NCBI GenBank assembly: GCA_015680905.1
Contig: CM027377.1
Coordinates: 6,224,501 to 6,288,500 of the forward strand
Reading direction: 5' to 3'
Length of the DNA: 64,000 bases
Origin: Coptis chinensis
Lineage: Eukaryota; Streptophyta; Magnoliopsida; Ranunculales; Ranunculaceae
Positions 1 to 12,023 of this stretch are shown piece by piece. A model generated the notes under the pieces. The model was not told the origin of the DNA. It did no database searches and worked only from the letters and a program-made list of their open reading frames with translations. Position 1 is the stretch's first letter. The number at the start of each line of letters is the position of its first letter. The position numbers and the translations under genes are program-made.

Positions 1-3000
1 CATCATCCATATGAGGTTTACGTGGGTCATGCATGAATTGACTCACAACACTAACTGCATGCATACGCAATATCTGGCCTGGTATGCGATAAATAGATCA
101 GTTTCCCTACAAGCTTATGATATCTACCCTTATCGGTAGGAGTTGCATTCAAACACAGAAACAGCTTGTGGTTCTACTCAATGGGAGTATCAACTGGCTT
201 ACACCCCGAGCATTCTAGTCTCAGATAATAAATCAAGAATATATTTCCGCTGGAATAAGAAAATACCATTTTTTTTATCGGGCTACATCAATCCCAAGGA
301 AATATTTAAGGTCTCTGAGCTGTTTCATTTCAAACTCAAAAGCCAGATACTGTTGTAAACTAGAAATCTCCTCATGATCATCACCAGTCACCACCATATC
401 ATCAACATAGATAATCAAAGCAATAATTTTACCTCTTCTGTGTTTTAAAAACAAAGTGTGATCCGAGTTGCTTTGTTTGTAGCCGAACTTCTTCATAGAC
501 TTGGTGAACCTGTCGAACCAAGCTCTTGGAGACTGTTTTAACCTATACAATGCCTTCTTTAGTTTACAGACCATTGTTGTATCTGAGTATTCTGGTATAC
601 CTGGGAGAGGATCCATATATACTTTTTCAGTAAGATCTCCATGCAGGAAAGCATTTTTTACATCAAACTGAAGAAGAGTCTAATCTTTGTTAGTTGCTAA
701 TAACAAAAGTACTCTCACAGTATTGAGTTTAGCAACCGGTGCAAAAGTTTCTTGATAATCTACACCATAAGATTGTGTATACCCTTTCACAACCAGCCGA
801 GCTTTGTATCTCTCAATAGCCCCATCTGCTTTGAGCTTGACTGTAAATACTCATCTGCACCCCACTATCTTCTTTCCCTTTGGTAAGATTACAAGTTCCC
901 AAGTGGCATTCTTTTTCAGTGCTGCCATTTCTTTTGCCATAGCTTTGGTCCATCTAGAACCTACTAAAGCTTCCTGCATTTTACTAGGAATAGAGACAGA
1001 TGATAACTGGAGTACATAAGATGCATATGACTTGGACAACTTGTGGGATGACACATGATTGCTTATGGGATATTTCACTTTAGCTTTAGGATCAGGTTCA
1101 TATTTAATTGGTGGTTGGCCACGGTTAGATTGAGGTGGAAGATGATATTGAACTCGTTCAGAATTAAGACTAGGTAGGTTAACATCATGAATATTAGAAT
1201 CAATAATAAGACTAGGTAGGTTAACATCATGAATATTAAAATCAATAATAATAGAGTCAGGCGATACCTCTAATGGGTCTTCTGGAGAAGATTGTTCTGG
1301 AGAAGATTGGATTAGTGGATCCGTTGTAGGAGGTAATGTACTATCATGGATTTGATCTTCATATTCTTCATTTGAGCACTCAGTGGGGGTTGCATCGACT
1401 TCTTCTATTGAGTTTTTATCACTAGGTGATTGTGCGTGGTCCCGATAAATCAAAGACCATTATATCATCATGATTCTGCATTTCATTTCTATTGTCCCCC
1501 TGAAGTGAAAAATCAATGATCTCTGCATAAAAAAAGTCGTGTTCATGGAAAATGACATCCATTGAGACAAAAAAAAATTTAGACGATGGACGATAACACT
1601 TATAACCCTTCTGAGTTGAGTCATACCCAACAAAGACACACTTTAATACACGTGGATCAAGTTTGGTGCGCTGTGGTGTATGTTCTATTGTGTATATAAG
1701 TGAATATACACCACACACCAGAAGATATATAGTGCTAAATGAACAATGGGCGGAAGCGTACAGTGATCAGAAAGCACATCTAAGGGTCTCCAAAATTGGA
1801 CAACACTAGAAGGTGTACGATTCATTAAGTAAACAGCAGAGGTCAAAGCCTCGCCCCATAAGTGAGATGGGACATGACCACCAATTAATAAAGACCGAGT
1901 GATCTCTAAAAGATGTCTGTTTGTTCGTTCTGCAACCCCATTTTGCTGAGGGGAATAAGAGTAAGAGGTTTGATGTAGAATACCAACCGAATGCATAAAG
2001 CCAGTCAATTCTTTTTTGAAATACTCACCCCCATTATCGAGCGAACAACCTTTCGAGATGCCAAACTGGTGTGAGCACCATCCGATGGAAAAGGGGAAAA
2101 ACTGCATGCACATCACTTTTATGTTTCAAAAATATACCCAGTCATCCGAAGTATAGTTATCGACGCACAAAAGTAATAAACCATTTCATCCCGTTATGTG
2201 TAGGACGTGGGGCAGGACCCCAAACATCTGAATGAACTAAAGAAAAAGGAGTATCAGCTATATTATCACTCGAAGAGAAAATAGTACGATGGCTTTTCGC
2301 CATTACACATGTTTCACAAGCAAAATCAGAAAGACTACAACTATTAAATAAAGATGGAAATAATCTCCTAAGATAACCAAATGAGGGATGTCCTAGTCGT
2401 TTATGCCAAAGCCAAATCTCGCATTTATTTTTATTAACCTTATCGTCACTCATAACATGAGCTTGGACTCCTTGATTGGACCGTTGAAAACCATCCTCTA
2501 GATAGTACAATCCTCCACTTTGTTTACCACTACCAATCCTCTCTTTGGTAAGGGTGTTTTGAAAAATACAGTGAGTAGGAAAGAACAAGACAACCCAATT
2601 ATGAGATTTGGTTAATTGGCTAACAGAGAGAAGGTTACAATTTAATGATGGAACAAATAAAACATCATGGATAGATAAAGAAGGGGACAGAGGTACAGTG
2701 CCAATACCAACAACTGGAGATGACACACCATTAGCATTAGTAATGACTGATTTGGAACAACTAGAGGAGAAATGGTTAAATTTATAGCGATCGCAAGTCA
2801 TATGATCAGTAACACCCATGTCAATTATCCAATCACTATTTCCAGTAAAAGCAATAAGAGCAGAGTTAGATATACCTTACTGGGCAACAAATCCGGCAAC
2901 ATTGACTAAGTAACTCTTCGAGTTAGAAGACATGACAGCGGAATCGTTATTGGAATGCACAATAACGGAATTATTATTGGTAGGTAAGTCTGTCATTATT

Positions 3001-3090
3001 GGTAGATCAATAGACAAACAATGACTATAAAATAAGAAAAACAAAACACCAAAAAAAGCTTTGATTCCTATAATAGAAAGATAATCGGAG

Positions 3091-3106
3091 TTGGCTCTTG
3101 ATACCA
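3091..3106 (-). other. Primer-binding site of the left copia fossil
   Basis: The minus strand reads TGGTATCAAGAGCCAA directly after the LTR border. This is the usual plant initiator-methionine tRNA type of primer-binding site, and it fixes the inner LTR border at 3106/3107. Confidence 0.75.
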
Positions 3107-3326
3107 TGTCAAAGATGTTTTACTGAATATTTCTGATAATGTTTATTGATGTTTCTAGTAGTATATATACATGAATACAGAGATCTCCTAGACTCACATA
3201 TCTAGGAGAAAATAATACTCTTACTAAATACACAAGATATTTCTAAATACACAAAATACTTTCTAATACTAAATATAGTAACAAATATTCTAACACATTA
3301 CATATTTACAGACAAATATTCTAACA
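3107..3326 (-). repeat. 5' LTR of the left copia fossil
   Basis: Read on the minus strand this starts TGTTAGAATATTTG and ends TTTGACA, just before the primer-binding site. The outer border is ambiguous. A ~31-bp segment ending in ATTCTAACA is repeated in tandem, so the LTR ends either at 3295 (189 bp) or at 3326 (220 bp). The partner LTR is outside the window, so neither border nor target duplication can be confirmed. Confidence 0.7.
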
Positions 3327-3374
3327 CATTACATATTTACAGACTTTGATATCAACAAATAAATTAAGGAACTG

Positions 3375-5095
3375 TCACTCCCATTTGCTCTGAATATGAT
3401 GGTTATGCCTAAAATCACAAGTTAGCAACAAGGTCCCGTCCAATCTGCTCAAAGCAAATCTCTCCACCAACACATAACAACCAAATCTTTTCCAACCCTT
3501 TTCTCCCTCAAACTCCTCTATCCTTTCAACATTCACATCTCTCCACCCTCCCATTTCTTGCACCCTTCTCATATTCTCTACAATAGCTATACTCAAACCC
3601 AAGCTTAACTCTCCTCCACCACGGCCGACATTGTTATACCATATTGTTCCATCCCGTGCATGTGTATCATCTTTCATAACTTCCACCCCAAAGAGTGAAT
3701 TCACTTCCTTTTGCACATTCACATTTACATTGACCGTGTTGCTTTTACTATTGTTTTCGCAGGAAAAGATCTCTTCCCAGCACTGCTCCAGAGTCATCAC
3801 ATAATATAAAGAGCTCTTCATCTGATCCTTTACTAGTCCATTTTCCTTAACAAATACAAATGGACAGTACCATTTCCCCACAAGTACGGATGTTGAACGC
3901 TTATTGGAATTTGTAAAGTCAAATATAGGGAGTTTTTTTCTTAGAGAAAAATTTAAGCCATGTGCTTCACTCAGTTGGTTTTGGAATGAACTTGAGGTAT
4001 GAACAGTCCAACCTTTTCTTCTAAGGAAAAATGGAGGAAATCCATCGGGAGCTATGGACTTAGCGAAATATCCATAGCGCCGCTTAAATATCTGCACTTG
4101 TTGATATATGTCTCTATGATCAAAAGCTCTCGGCTTAACGTCCTTCACACATCTGCAGAAACAACATGTGGACATATCCTCTTCTTTTGAACAAGTGCAT
4201 GCTTGCCTGCATAAAAAATTTGAGATTTGAATAAAAACAAATGGCCGATAATACTTGGTCATAATCAAGGTACACGTCAATACCATTTGTATTTGCCATA
4301 TCTTTTCTTTTACACATAATTTCACTGTCGACTTTTCTTCTTCCTCAAATTATGTGTTGAGGACTTAAGGTTTATAATTGCTATTCATTTTTTTGGATTC
4401 TCAAGCAGATGAATTAACGCTCGTATGTCTATAAAAAAAACGTTTCACCTACTGTATATATATCATTAAATTCCAATTTTATTCTCAAACTGATTTCCGC
4501 GCGAGTTCAAACTCGGAAATAAATTGGTATTTCAAAGTTCTAATACGAGGCGTACCAGATATATACTTCGACTCGTTCCATACTCTTATGTATGTGCTGA
4601 ATTTTGCTATTATTTGGGTGAAAGCCTGGTTTCCAGCCCTCTGAAATATTAGCTAATTTGACATTTTGTTATTTTTGTACCATGCTAACTGGATTGTAAT
4701 TTTCTAAATAAATCGCTTGTAATCAAATTAAATGATAAACTAATATGTTAGTAATAAGAAGCATACCCTTTGTATTTACGGCCTTCGGCTCTAATGACAT
4801 AGTACTGATTTGAAGACAAAGGCTGATCAAGAACTGGAATGAACCAAAGCTTGTGAACTTCAGTCCTTCTATGTTCACTACTGCCTGTTCTATAATTCAC
4901 GTTCAATATCTTGTTTTGAGGAAATGGAAGCTCTTTAACACCAGTGTCTTTACAAGTACCCCAACAACATGTATCTTCTGCTTCTGTTTCTTCATCTGTG
5001 AGTACAATATAACCTGAATTTGGACCTTCAGTTGGAGGTTCTGAAAGGCTGCTGGGATCCTTTCTGTACATAGAAAGTGGCCTTGCTACATACAT
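3375..5095 (-). CDS. DUF1262 family protein, two exons
   Basis: Exon 1 is 5095-4767 and exon 2 is 4206-3375. The intron 4766-4207 has a GT donor (GTATGC) and an AG acceptor (TTATGCAG), and joining in phase gives 386 residues, about the usual family length. Family motifs run in order: MYVARPLSMYRKD and PPTEGPNSGYIV at the N terminus, FIPVLDQPLSSNQYYVI, then across the junction CTCSKEED, CFCRCVKDVKPRAFDHRDIY, APDGFPPFFLRRKGW, VGKWYCPFVF, MTLEQCWEEIF, and at the C terminus CYVLVERFALSRLDGTLLLT with HIQSKWE. DUF1262 is a plant family without an established biochemical role. I see no signal peptide or membrane segment. The frame is intact across both exons, so it is probably functional. The copia fossil begins only ~50 bp beyond the stop codon. 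Confidence 0.92.
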
Positions 5096-5602
5096 TTTGA
5101 TTTAATTCTTTGAATTCTGTCCACAGGCTCTTTCTGCAGTACCAAACTTCTAATATAGGACTACATATATTTTTTCCATGTCGCGTTGATTTTTCTTAAA
5201 CTGTTTCAAGGTTTTGAATTTGACCATTCAAAACTATACTGCCAATTTACATCCTGAGTCGTGGTGTTTATCTGCCAAGATACATGTTTAGTGATAACTT
5301 AGAAGGCACGCCAAAGGCCCAAAGCCATTCCACTAAACCACAACTCGCACACAAGACGACTGGCATGTATCTTCCTCTCCAACCAACAGCTGAAGAGGAC
5401 CCCTTAATCAACATTTCTTAATTCTTAATATTTTCTTGAGTTGATCTAGACACTCAACTCCAACACGTCTATGCGTGAAAACAAATAAACAAATCTGAGC
5501 GAAATTTGACTAGAACTAAGTCGCCATTGATAGTAATTTAATTATTCGGAAAAAGCTACTCGCACCATTCCCATGACCCATCCCAATGCTATTTCGAGAG
5601 AC
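5096..5602. other. Upstream region of the DUF1262 gene, no gene seen
   Basis: About 0.5 kb lies between the DUF1262 start codon and the target duplication of the next LTR element. It must hold the DUF1262 promoter, but I see no clear TATA box or other site I would assign. No coding potential on either strand. Confidence 0.5.
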
Positions 5603-5607
5603 ATTAA
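5603..5607. repeat. Target site duplication ATTAA, left copy
   Basis: ATTAA directly precedes the 5' LTR, and the same five bases follow the 3' LTR at 11292-11296. Five bases is the usual length for copia integrases. Confidence 0.85.
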
Positions 5608-6237
5608 TGTTGGAATCTCTAAGTGTATTTCGAAATACTTGTGAGTGTGTGCAAAGTGGAGGAGATGAACCATATGTGTTCTCTCCACTTTAGTGCATAG
5701 TAGATAGTCCCACATTGGTTATCCACCACATCGGGTTGGGTTTGGGCTTGGGCTTGGGCTTACTGTTGTGGGTAGTGGTTTGACCAATTGCCTAAACTTG
5801 TTTTGCTTTTTTCTTCAGCAGCAAGTTTCGGTGTTCTATTAGGAGTTGGTCTCTCTTCTTTATCTGTTTAGGAGACCAACCCAACCTCTATAAATAGGAC
5901 TGTGAGTCCATAGAGGTATAGACTTGATCAGAAACTCAACTCAGAGAAATAGAAAACTCAAACCAGTCCTTTTCTTCTTCTCTTCTTCCTGTCAGCCGCT
6001 AGAGAGAGTTATATTTCGTTTCTAGAGGGTAGTACTGTTTCTAGTGCAAAGTCAGTCTTTGTTAACCATTGAATCCTCGTGGAGGAAGACGCTGTTGCCT
6101 TTCGCACCATTGGAAGGGCTTAAATCTTTCTTTGGGCGACACTAATCCGCGCCTTGGTTATTAATTAATTTCGTCCTTGTTCATCGTTCCTTCGTTTCTA
6201 CTCTAGTTGTCTTTGTGTTGATACAACTATTCTAACA
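5608..6237 (+). repeat. 5' LTR of the copia-type element
   Basis: 630 bp, TG...CA borders. It contains a GGGTTGGGTTTGGGCTT hexamer-like run with three GGGCTT units near 5735-5761, and TATAAATA at 5889-5896, which probably sets the element's transcription start about 30 bp downstream. Confidence 0.88.
5889..5896 (+). promoter_or_regulatory. TATA box of the 5' LTR
   Basis: TATAAATA in the context CTCTATAAATAGGAC, at the position expected for the LTR promoter. The same site is kept in the 3' LTR at 10936-10943. Activity is inferred from the motif only. Confidence 0.6.
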
Positions 6238-9200
6238 ATCTTAAGGAAAGAATTTTATAGTAGAACAAAGGAGAGTGCTTTAATATGGCAATCAAAAGAT
6301 AAGTTTTTTACTTTGAGTTATTGTTTGTGTTATTGGGTTATGACTTTAGAAATTTTCTAATAATTTCGTTTTTGTTAGGGAAACCAATTAAAGATTGAAT
6401 CTTAATTGATCTTTTGTGGTTTATCAAACCCTATATGGTTGTAGACCTTTCTCTTATGTTTGTGGGAGTCAAATATGAGATTTCTATCAAAAAAAACGTC
6501 AAAGTTCGTCTTTTTGACTGCTGCATCACTCGTTACGGAAATTGCTATAACTTTCAGCTCAGAGCTCGGTTTTGCAATCCGCTTTTTGTGTTGGATAGCT
6601 GATTCAAAGAGCTTTCCAGTGGTATAAGGCTTGATACCCAATTCATCCTGAGTTGGTTCAGAGTTACAGTTCTTTTGAACTGTTTTTCTAGAAGGAGGAA
6701 AATATGGTAATCCGGTTTTTCAATCGGTTAGGTATTGTATTCTTTCACTCTTTGCAATTCTTTTGGTTTGATTATATGGTGATATTCTTGCCTTGAGTTG
6801 CATGCTAGTTTTTCTTAGGAGAGAAATCCCTAAGCTTAAATTTTTTTTAATAACCTAGTCAACATATTATACGTGTTTATCACTAAGATACTAATTGGTT
6901 TGACTAGAAGTAGTTTGATATTAATTTTCTTTGTACATATGTAGATGTATGTAGATGGTCTAAGAGAGACCTTAAGATAGTTAATATCAACCACACTCAA
7001 ATCTTGGATAGTAATTATAATGTATTCAATACATAATTGCTTATCTCTATTGAGAGGTAATGTTGGGAGGCGATGGTTATATTTGTACTGTTGTGAAAAT
7101 ACATGTTAGATGAAGTAACTTGTAGCTTATATCCAATATATCATATGTTAAAGTTGTATAGCATGCTAGTTTTGGATATTAATCATCATGGATTTACTTT
7201 GAACTTGATAATAGTTTATTGGTAAATTTTTTATAGTTTAAGACATTAATGGGTTGAGCCATTAGATGTTGTGGTAGTGCTTGAGGTCTTGTTAATAGGG
7301 TATCCTATCTTGCTTGAGCTCATGTAAAAAGAGGAGGTGGAGTCCTCAGTTGTTCTACATATTCAGTGGCTAGATTTGCTTAAATATCGTATACTTTTTG
7401 TTGTAAAGGGTACAGTTAAAGTTTACTTTTTTCTGAACCTATAATATGATATTAACCATATTTGGCATGGATGCATTATTTAATATTGACATGAAGCTTA
7501 ACCATGTCATATATTATTAAGTAATGAGCATCGTTGTCTACGAGAGGAAACAATATGGGAAACAATCAATATCCTCCTAAACCTAATTTAGTCAAGGAGA
7601 TGTAAGGTTATGGATTGTCTTCTTAGACAATATCCTCCAGTGACTATTTTAGACAAGGAGATGTAACGCTTGTGGATTGTCTTATTAGGCATTATCCTCC
7701 TGTGACTATGAGTAAATAGCCAAGGTGATGTACAAGTGCGTGGATTGTCTCTCTATATAAATTGGAATGTTGAATGATGAAAAGAAGAATGATAATGATA
7801 TTATCTTGGGTAAAACCTTTTTCATCTAATTCTTCTATTCTTTAAGATTCATTTGAATCACTTGTGAATTTCCTTTCATATAGATAGCATGAACATAATA
7901 TGACTATGTTTAATATGATCCATAATCACAGACCTGAGTAAAGTATATTCTTGTCATAAGAGTGCATATTATTGTTGGTGTTTCTTTTAGTGTTTGTAGC
8001 GGTATAATGTGTTTTGCATATAAGTTTGATTAGGTTGAGTAACCATTGAACTGTGGGGGGTGATGACCCATATGCATAACACTGTTTTACCATAGTTTAT
8101 CTCACAAGATAATTGGAAAGACACTGAACTACAAAGTATGGAAAGGTCTTGGGCCTATCCACAAAAATGCTTCAAAATGTGGGGGGTGTCTTGCCAAGGC
8201 TATTGTGAATGAATCTAAAAGAAGTCTTTTTGAGACCTAGAATTATCTAGTAGATGTTCATTGGTGAAACTCATAATAGTGATGTTTGTTTTCAGTTGTC
8301 ATGAGTGATAACAATTTTGTAGATACCACACTATTATTGAATGTCTTATATGCTAACTTTTATTTTGAGGATGTGCTTTCTGAGAAATTGGCATAGAGTG
8401 GTTGAATGTTCATAATGAACTACATAAGATAATCCCATTATTTCTGCACAAGAAATTTGGAAGACTATCAATGAGTATTTCCACCATTCACGGTGATGAT
8501 GTTTATATGTTTCTCGAGAAAGATTCATTAACCTATAAGGAAGTTGTTAAATACATGAGAAGTGTCCTTTTTGAAGGATACAACTCCTCTAAACTGGACT
8601 CTTGATTTATTGGGGGATCTATATGTTAAATTGGATCTTCAAGAGAACTAAAACGTGATAGTTGTATTGCAAAATACAATGCTAATAATAATAGCCAAGA
8701 GGTTTCAATCAGAGACAAGATTTATACTATTTTGAAACCTTGCTCATATAACTAGAATTTCTTCTACAGAATTCTAAAGACTCTAGTTGAGTAGTTGTGT
8801 GGAACTACAATACCAAGTAGTACCAGGTGATGAGCTGAAGGTATACAATTTAGTTAAATCTTTGTATGAGTTGATTCAAGCGCTTATAAATGGCATGAGC
8901 AATTCAACAACATATTAGTGTCATATGGATGTCAAAGTACCGTTGTTGATAAAGGTGTGTCTTTTCTTTAGAGTAAAGCAAGACATATGTGTTAATCTCT
9001 CTTTAATTGTTTAGATGATTTAATATCATGAGTGCTAGCATTGAGAATGTGTATGAGACAGAGAAATTTCTATTTGAAACACATAATAGACCGTCATTGG
9101 AAACGATAGTTCATTATGTTGTTAAACTCATTTCAGAATCGCTATATTAGGTTGTCAAGATGTTGACGTTTGAATATGGTTGAAGCACAACAGTACATTA

Positions 9201-10648
9201 AACCAGACCTCGCCGGATGGTATAGGGAATTTCGGCACTACTGAGAATTGAATGGTGAATATAGGAATTAAAACTCATGTTAGTCTCATTATGTTGTTAT
9301 AGCACTTAGTAGAAATATTTTTCATTGAAAAGTATGGGTATTATGATAGTAAGCATGTGTTAACATCTTTTGTGGCAAATATCTATCTTATGAAAAATAA
9401 TCTCCTTGTGTTTTCTCATACTAAATATGTCAATATCATTGGTAGCCAATTGTACTTGATGGATAATGTATATGAGACATGACATTGCCTACATTAATGA
9501 CATACTGAGCTAATAACCCATTGTGTCCTTATAAGGAACTTTGATGTATATTGTCAGATTATCCAAGTACTATAGCAGAGCCATTGATTATAGACCGATA
9601 TTTAGTAGATTTCCATCATTATTAGAAGGGTAATATGTTATAAACTGGATCCAAGAATGTTTATGTGTTTACCTTTTGGTGGAAATTGAGTGTCTTGGAT
9701 ATCATCCAAGCTAATCATTTAGAAAAGGCATGTGATGATCTTTGAGTGGGTTAGCAACCTCTTGGCAAATCTTCCCATTGGCCCTAAAACCTCGATGTGT
9801 ATATGCTTTTGAACGTCTCATTCAATAGCTAAGACATGTTATCTTATGTGCAATGGGAAAAGAATGCATGTAAGTTGAGATATAACTTAATCAAGCAGCT
9901 GCTAGAGATTATGTTAGGTTGGACTTAGTTTGGCCACATGTCTAACCGCACCACTTCTTTGGAGGCAAGTGGTTATACGTCGAGGGGGATGGGACTTTTG
10001 CCTTAGATAGAGGGCGACACTAACGGCAACCCCACCTATGTGATTGGAGATCCCATGAAGTAGGTTCAAAGGGAAAAACAAGTCACCTCATCGCTCTGGT
10101 ATGCTATTGTTTTTCTTTGAGACGTTCCACCCTATGACTAGATAGCATTTTTGTATACTTTGTATAACTTGAATAGCAATGAGAATAGGATGAGTTACTT
10201 TACTCTTAATGGAATCCATAGTCCATTTTTTTTTTTTATGAGATAGTGTATTCTAACTGCTATGTACACTTGATGGATATCCACCTACGTGAATGTAGAA
10301 CTGGGTCGGTTCTTATGAGTATTCAGGCAAATACTCTAGAGCATTCACATAACAGCGTAAAGGGCCAAAAAGCCAAAACAACCACCGGTAACAAGCATAT
10401 AATGAAAGAGCAATGTGGGTGCATGTCCTCTATTTTACTACAAGGGAATGTTGGTTCAAAGATTTTTTAATCCACCACTTTCACGTATTATAAGACATGT
10501 TACCCTATGATTGGTTCAAGCCCGAAAAGCACCAGTATCTTATGCATTGGTTTTTCGATTCTCTCTGGCATTTCGTTAACCCTTTTCTTTTGTAATATCC
10601 TATTCCAAAATAGTGGGGGACTATTAGTATTTTGAAATAGTGGAGGAT
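6238..10648 (+). other. Decayed interior of the copia-type element
   Basis: No intact reading frame over the 4.4 kb. Short coding traces typical of copia reverse transcriptase lie near 8860-8930 and of the RNase H end near 9655-9720, in plus orientation. The 6240-8000 part is AT-rich and gave no recognisable gag domain. Two near-identical ~40-bp segments with TGGATTGTCTT and TATCCTCC occur in tandem at about 7560-7730. Treated as a fossil with many breaks. Confidence 0.7.
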
Positions 10649-11291
10649 TGTTGGAATCTCTAAGTGTATTTCGAAATACTTGTGAGTGTGTGCAAAGTGG
10701 AGGAGATGAACCATATGTGTTCTCTCCACTTTAGTGCATAGTAGATAGTCCCACATTGGTTATCCACCACATCGGGTTGGGTTTGGGCTTGGGCTTGGGC
10801 TTGGGCTTACTGTTGTGGGTAGTGGTTTGACCAATTGCCTAAACTTGTTTTGCTTTTTTCTTCAGCAGCAAGTTTCGGTGTTCTATTAGGAGTTGGTCTC
10901 TCTTCTTTATCTGTTTAGGAGACCAACCCAACCTCTATAAATAGGACTGTGAGTCCATAGAGGTATAGACTTGATCAGAAACTCAACTCAGAGAAATAGA
11001 AAACTCAAACCAGTCCTTTTCTTCTTCTCTTCTTCCTGTCAGCCGCCAGAGAGAGTTATATTGCTGTTCTAGAGGGTAGTCTATTCTAGTGCAAAGTCAG
11101 GCTCTTTGTTAACCATTGAATCCCCGTGAGGAAGACGCATGCTTTGTTGCCTTTCTGCACCATTGGAAGGGGCGAAATCTTTCCTTAAGGACAGCCCAAT
11201 CCGCGCCTTGGTTATTACCTGTTAATTCTGTCCTTGTCTACTGTTCCTTCTGTTCTACTCTAGTTGCTGTGTTGATACAACTATTCTAACA
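10649..11291 (+). repeat. 3' LTR of the copia-type element
   Basis: 643 bp. The first ~400 bp match the 5' LTR except for one extra GGGCTT unit and one substitution. The last ~240 bp differ at many places, mostly small indels. It ends ATTCTAACA and is followed by the target duplication ATTAA at 11292-11296. Confidence 0.88.
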
Positions 11292-11296
11292 ATTAA

Positions 11297-11648
11297 CACG
11301 CTAATTAGACATAAGTGGTGTCACGAAAAAACAAACAACATGATGCCTTGAATTTGTGCTTTACCAGAGACTCAATGTTTCTTACAAAAAATGAGTTACA
11401 GGTTATCAAGTTATGGAAGGGTAGAGGTGGAAACCTAACATGAGCAACTCTTTCTTCAGCGTTCAGTGAGAAAAGAAACGCGGAATGTTGAAGTCAGTTT
11501 GGTACCTTTGAATGCTAAAGACCCCAACAAAAACAAACAACTTACTTTGCTGAATGCTGAAAGTTTTTGCAGTGCTAAATGCTTAAAAATAAAAAAACAA
11601 ACAACCCCTAAGTGGCAACTTACATTACAAAGTCCAAAGGTTTTTTGA
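11297..11648. other. Short non-coding gap with AAACAAACAAC motifs
   Basis: The stretch carries AACAAACAAC three times in the same orientation (near 11328, 11530 and 11605) and TAAGTGG on both sides (about 11315 and 11611). It could be a small degraded transposon, but I found no inverted ends. No gene seen. Confidence 0.3.
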
Positions 11649-11790
11649 AGGGTCCTGTTAAATATACGCTCCGGTTCCTAAGAGGGCACTCTCCGACCCA
11701 GGAACCGGTTTGAGTTAAGAAAAAACCATCTGGTCCACAAGAAAATTAGAGGGCACGCTCTATCTAACCGGGTGACTGGTTATATTGGTT
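11649..11790. repeat. Left inverted end of the ~12 kb element
   Basis: Matches the reverse complement of 23530-23667 with gaps: the terminal AGGGT, then TAAATA, CTAAGAGGGCACTCTCC and ACCC, then a second AGAGGGCACGCTCT. Identity by eye is roughly 70 percent over the first 60 bp and lower further in. Confidence 0.5.
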
Positions 11791-12023
11791 TTTCTTATAT
11801 CGATCAAGGGTTAGCAAAAAAGCAGTTGTTTCACTAAAAAAACCCTTCGCACAGACGTAAAACAATTGTTTCACTTAAATCACGATCTAATTAACAAAAT
11901 CCCTCAATCAATTCTTCACAAGTAAATGATGCGGGTACTCCATAAAAGAAGAAGAAAAATAGGAGGAGAATTTGATTGCAACAAAGACACGTGGAAGAAA
12001 AAGAGAGAATGTATTGTTGAAAG

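Larger units (their letters stand above)
1..3326 (-). mobile_element. Ty1/copia LTR retrotransposon fossil, 5' part
   Basis: Reading right to left, the parts follow copia order: a short LTR, a primer-binding site, a GAG-pre-integrase block with the LWHKRLGHPS signature (about 2350-2400), integrase core (about 1690-2230), reverse transcriptase with the YVDDMVVTGDD signature (about 390-420), and the segment before RNase H with SQFMHDPRKPHM at the left side of the window. The rest of RNase H and the other LTR lie outside the window. The coding region is broken in several places, roughly four to six, so I treat it as a dead copy. Only one LTR is visible, so LTR divergence cannot date it. Confidence 0.93.
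5608..11291 (+). mobile_element. Copia-type LTR retrotransposon with both LTRs, decayed interior
   Basis: Two direct repeats (5608-6237 and 10649-11291) begin TGTTGGAATCTC and end ATTCTAACA, and the whole is flanked by the 5-bp duplication ATTAA. Size is 5.68 kb. The interior has traces of copia reverse transcriptase near 8860-8930 and of the RNase H end near 9655-9720, but is heavily decayed with many breaks. It lacks a clear primer-binding site directly after the 5' LTR, so mobility would have depended on other copies. A purine-rich stretch lies just before the 3' LTR. The outer two thirds of the LTRs are almost identical, which suggests a fairly recent insertion or later sequence conversion; the last third is much more diverged. 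Confidence 0.88.

Noticed and set aside
8402-8605. Open frame of 67 codons inside the copia-type element as a separate gene
   Set aside because: It lies within the decayed retrotransposon interior and has no start context or recognisable domain.
11310-11618. Small transposon with TAAGTGG flanks
   Set aside because: The AAACAAACAAC motifs at both sides are in the same orientation, so there are no inverted ends; the 7-bp match alone is weak.
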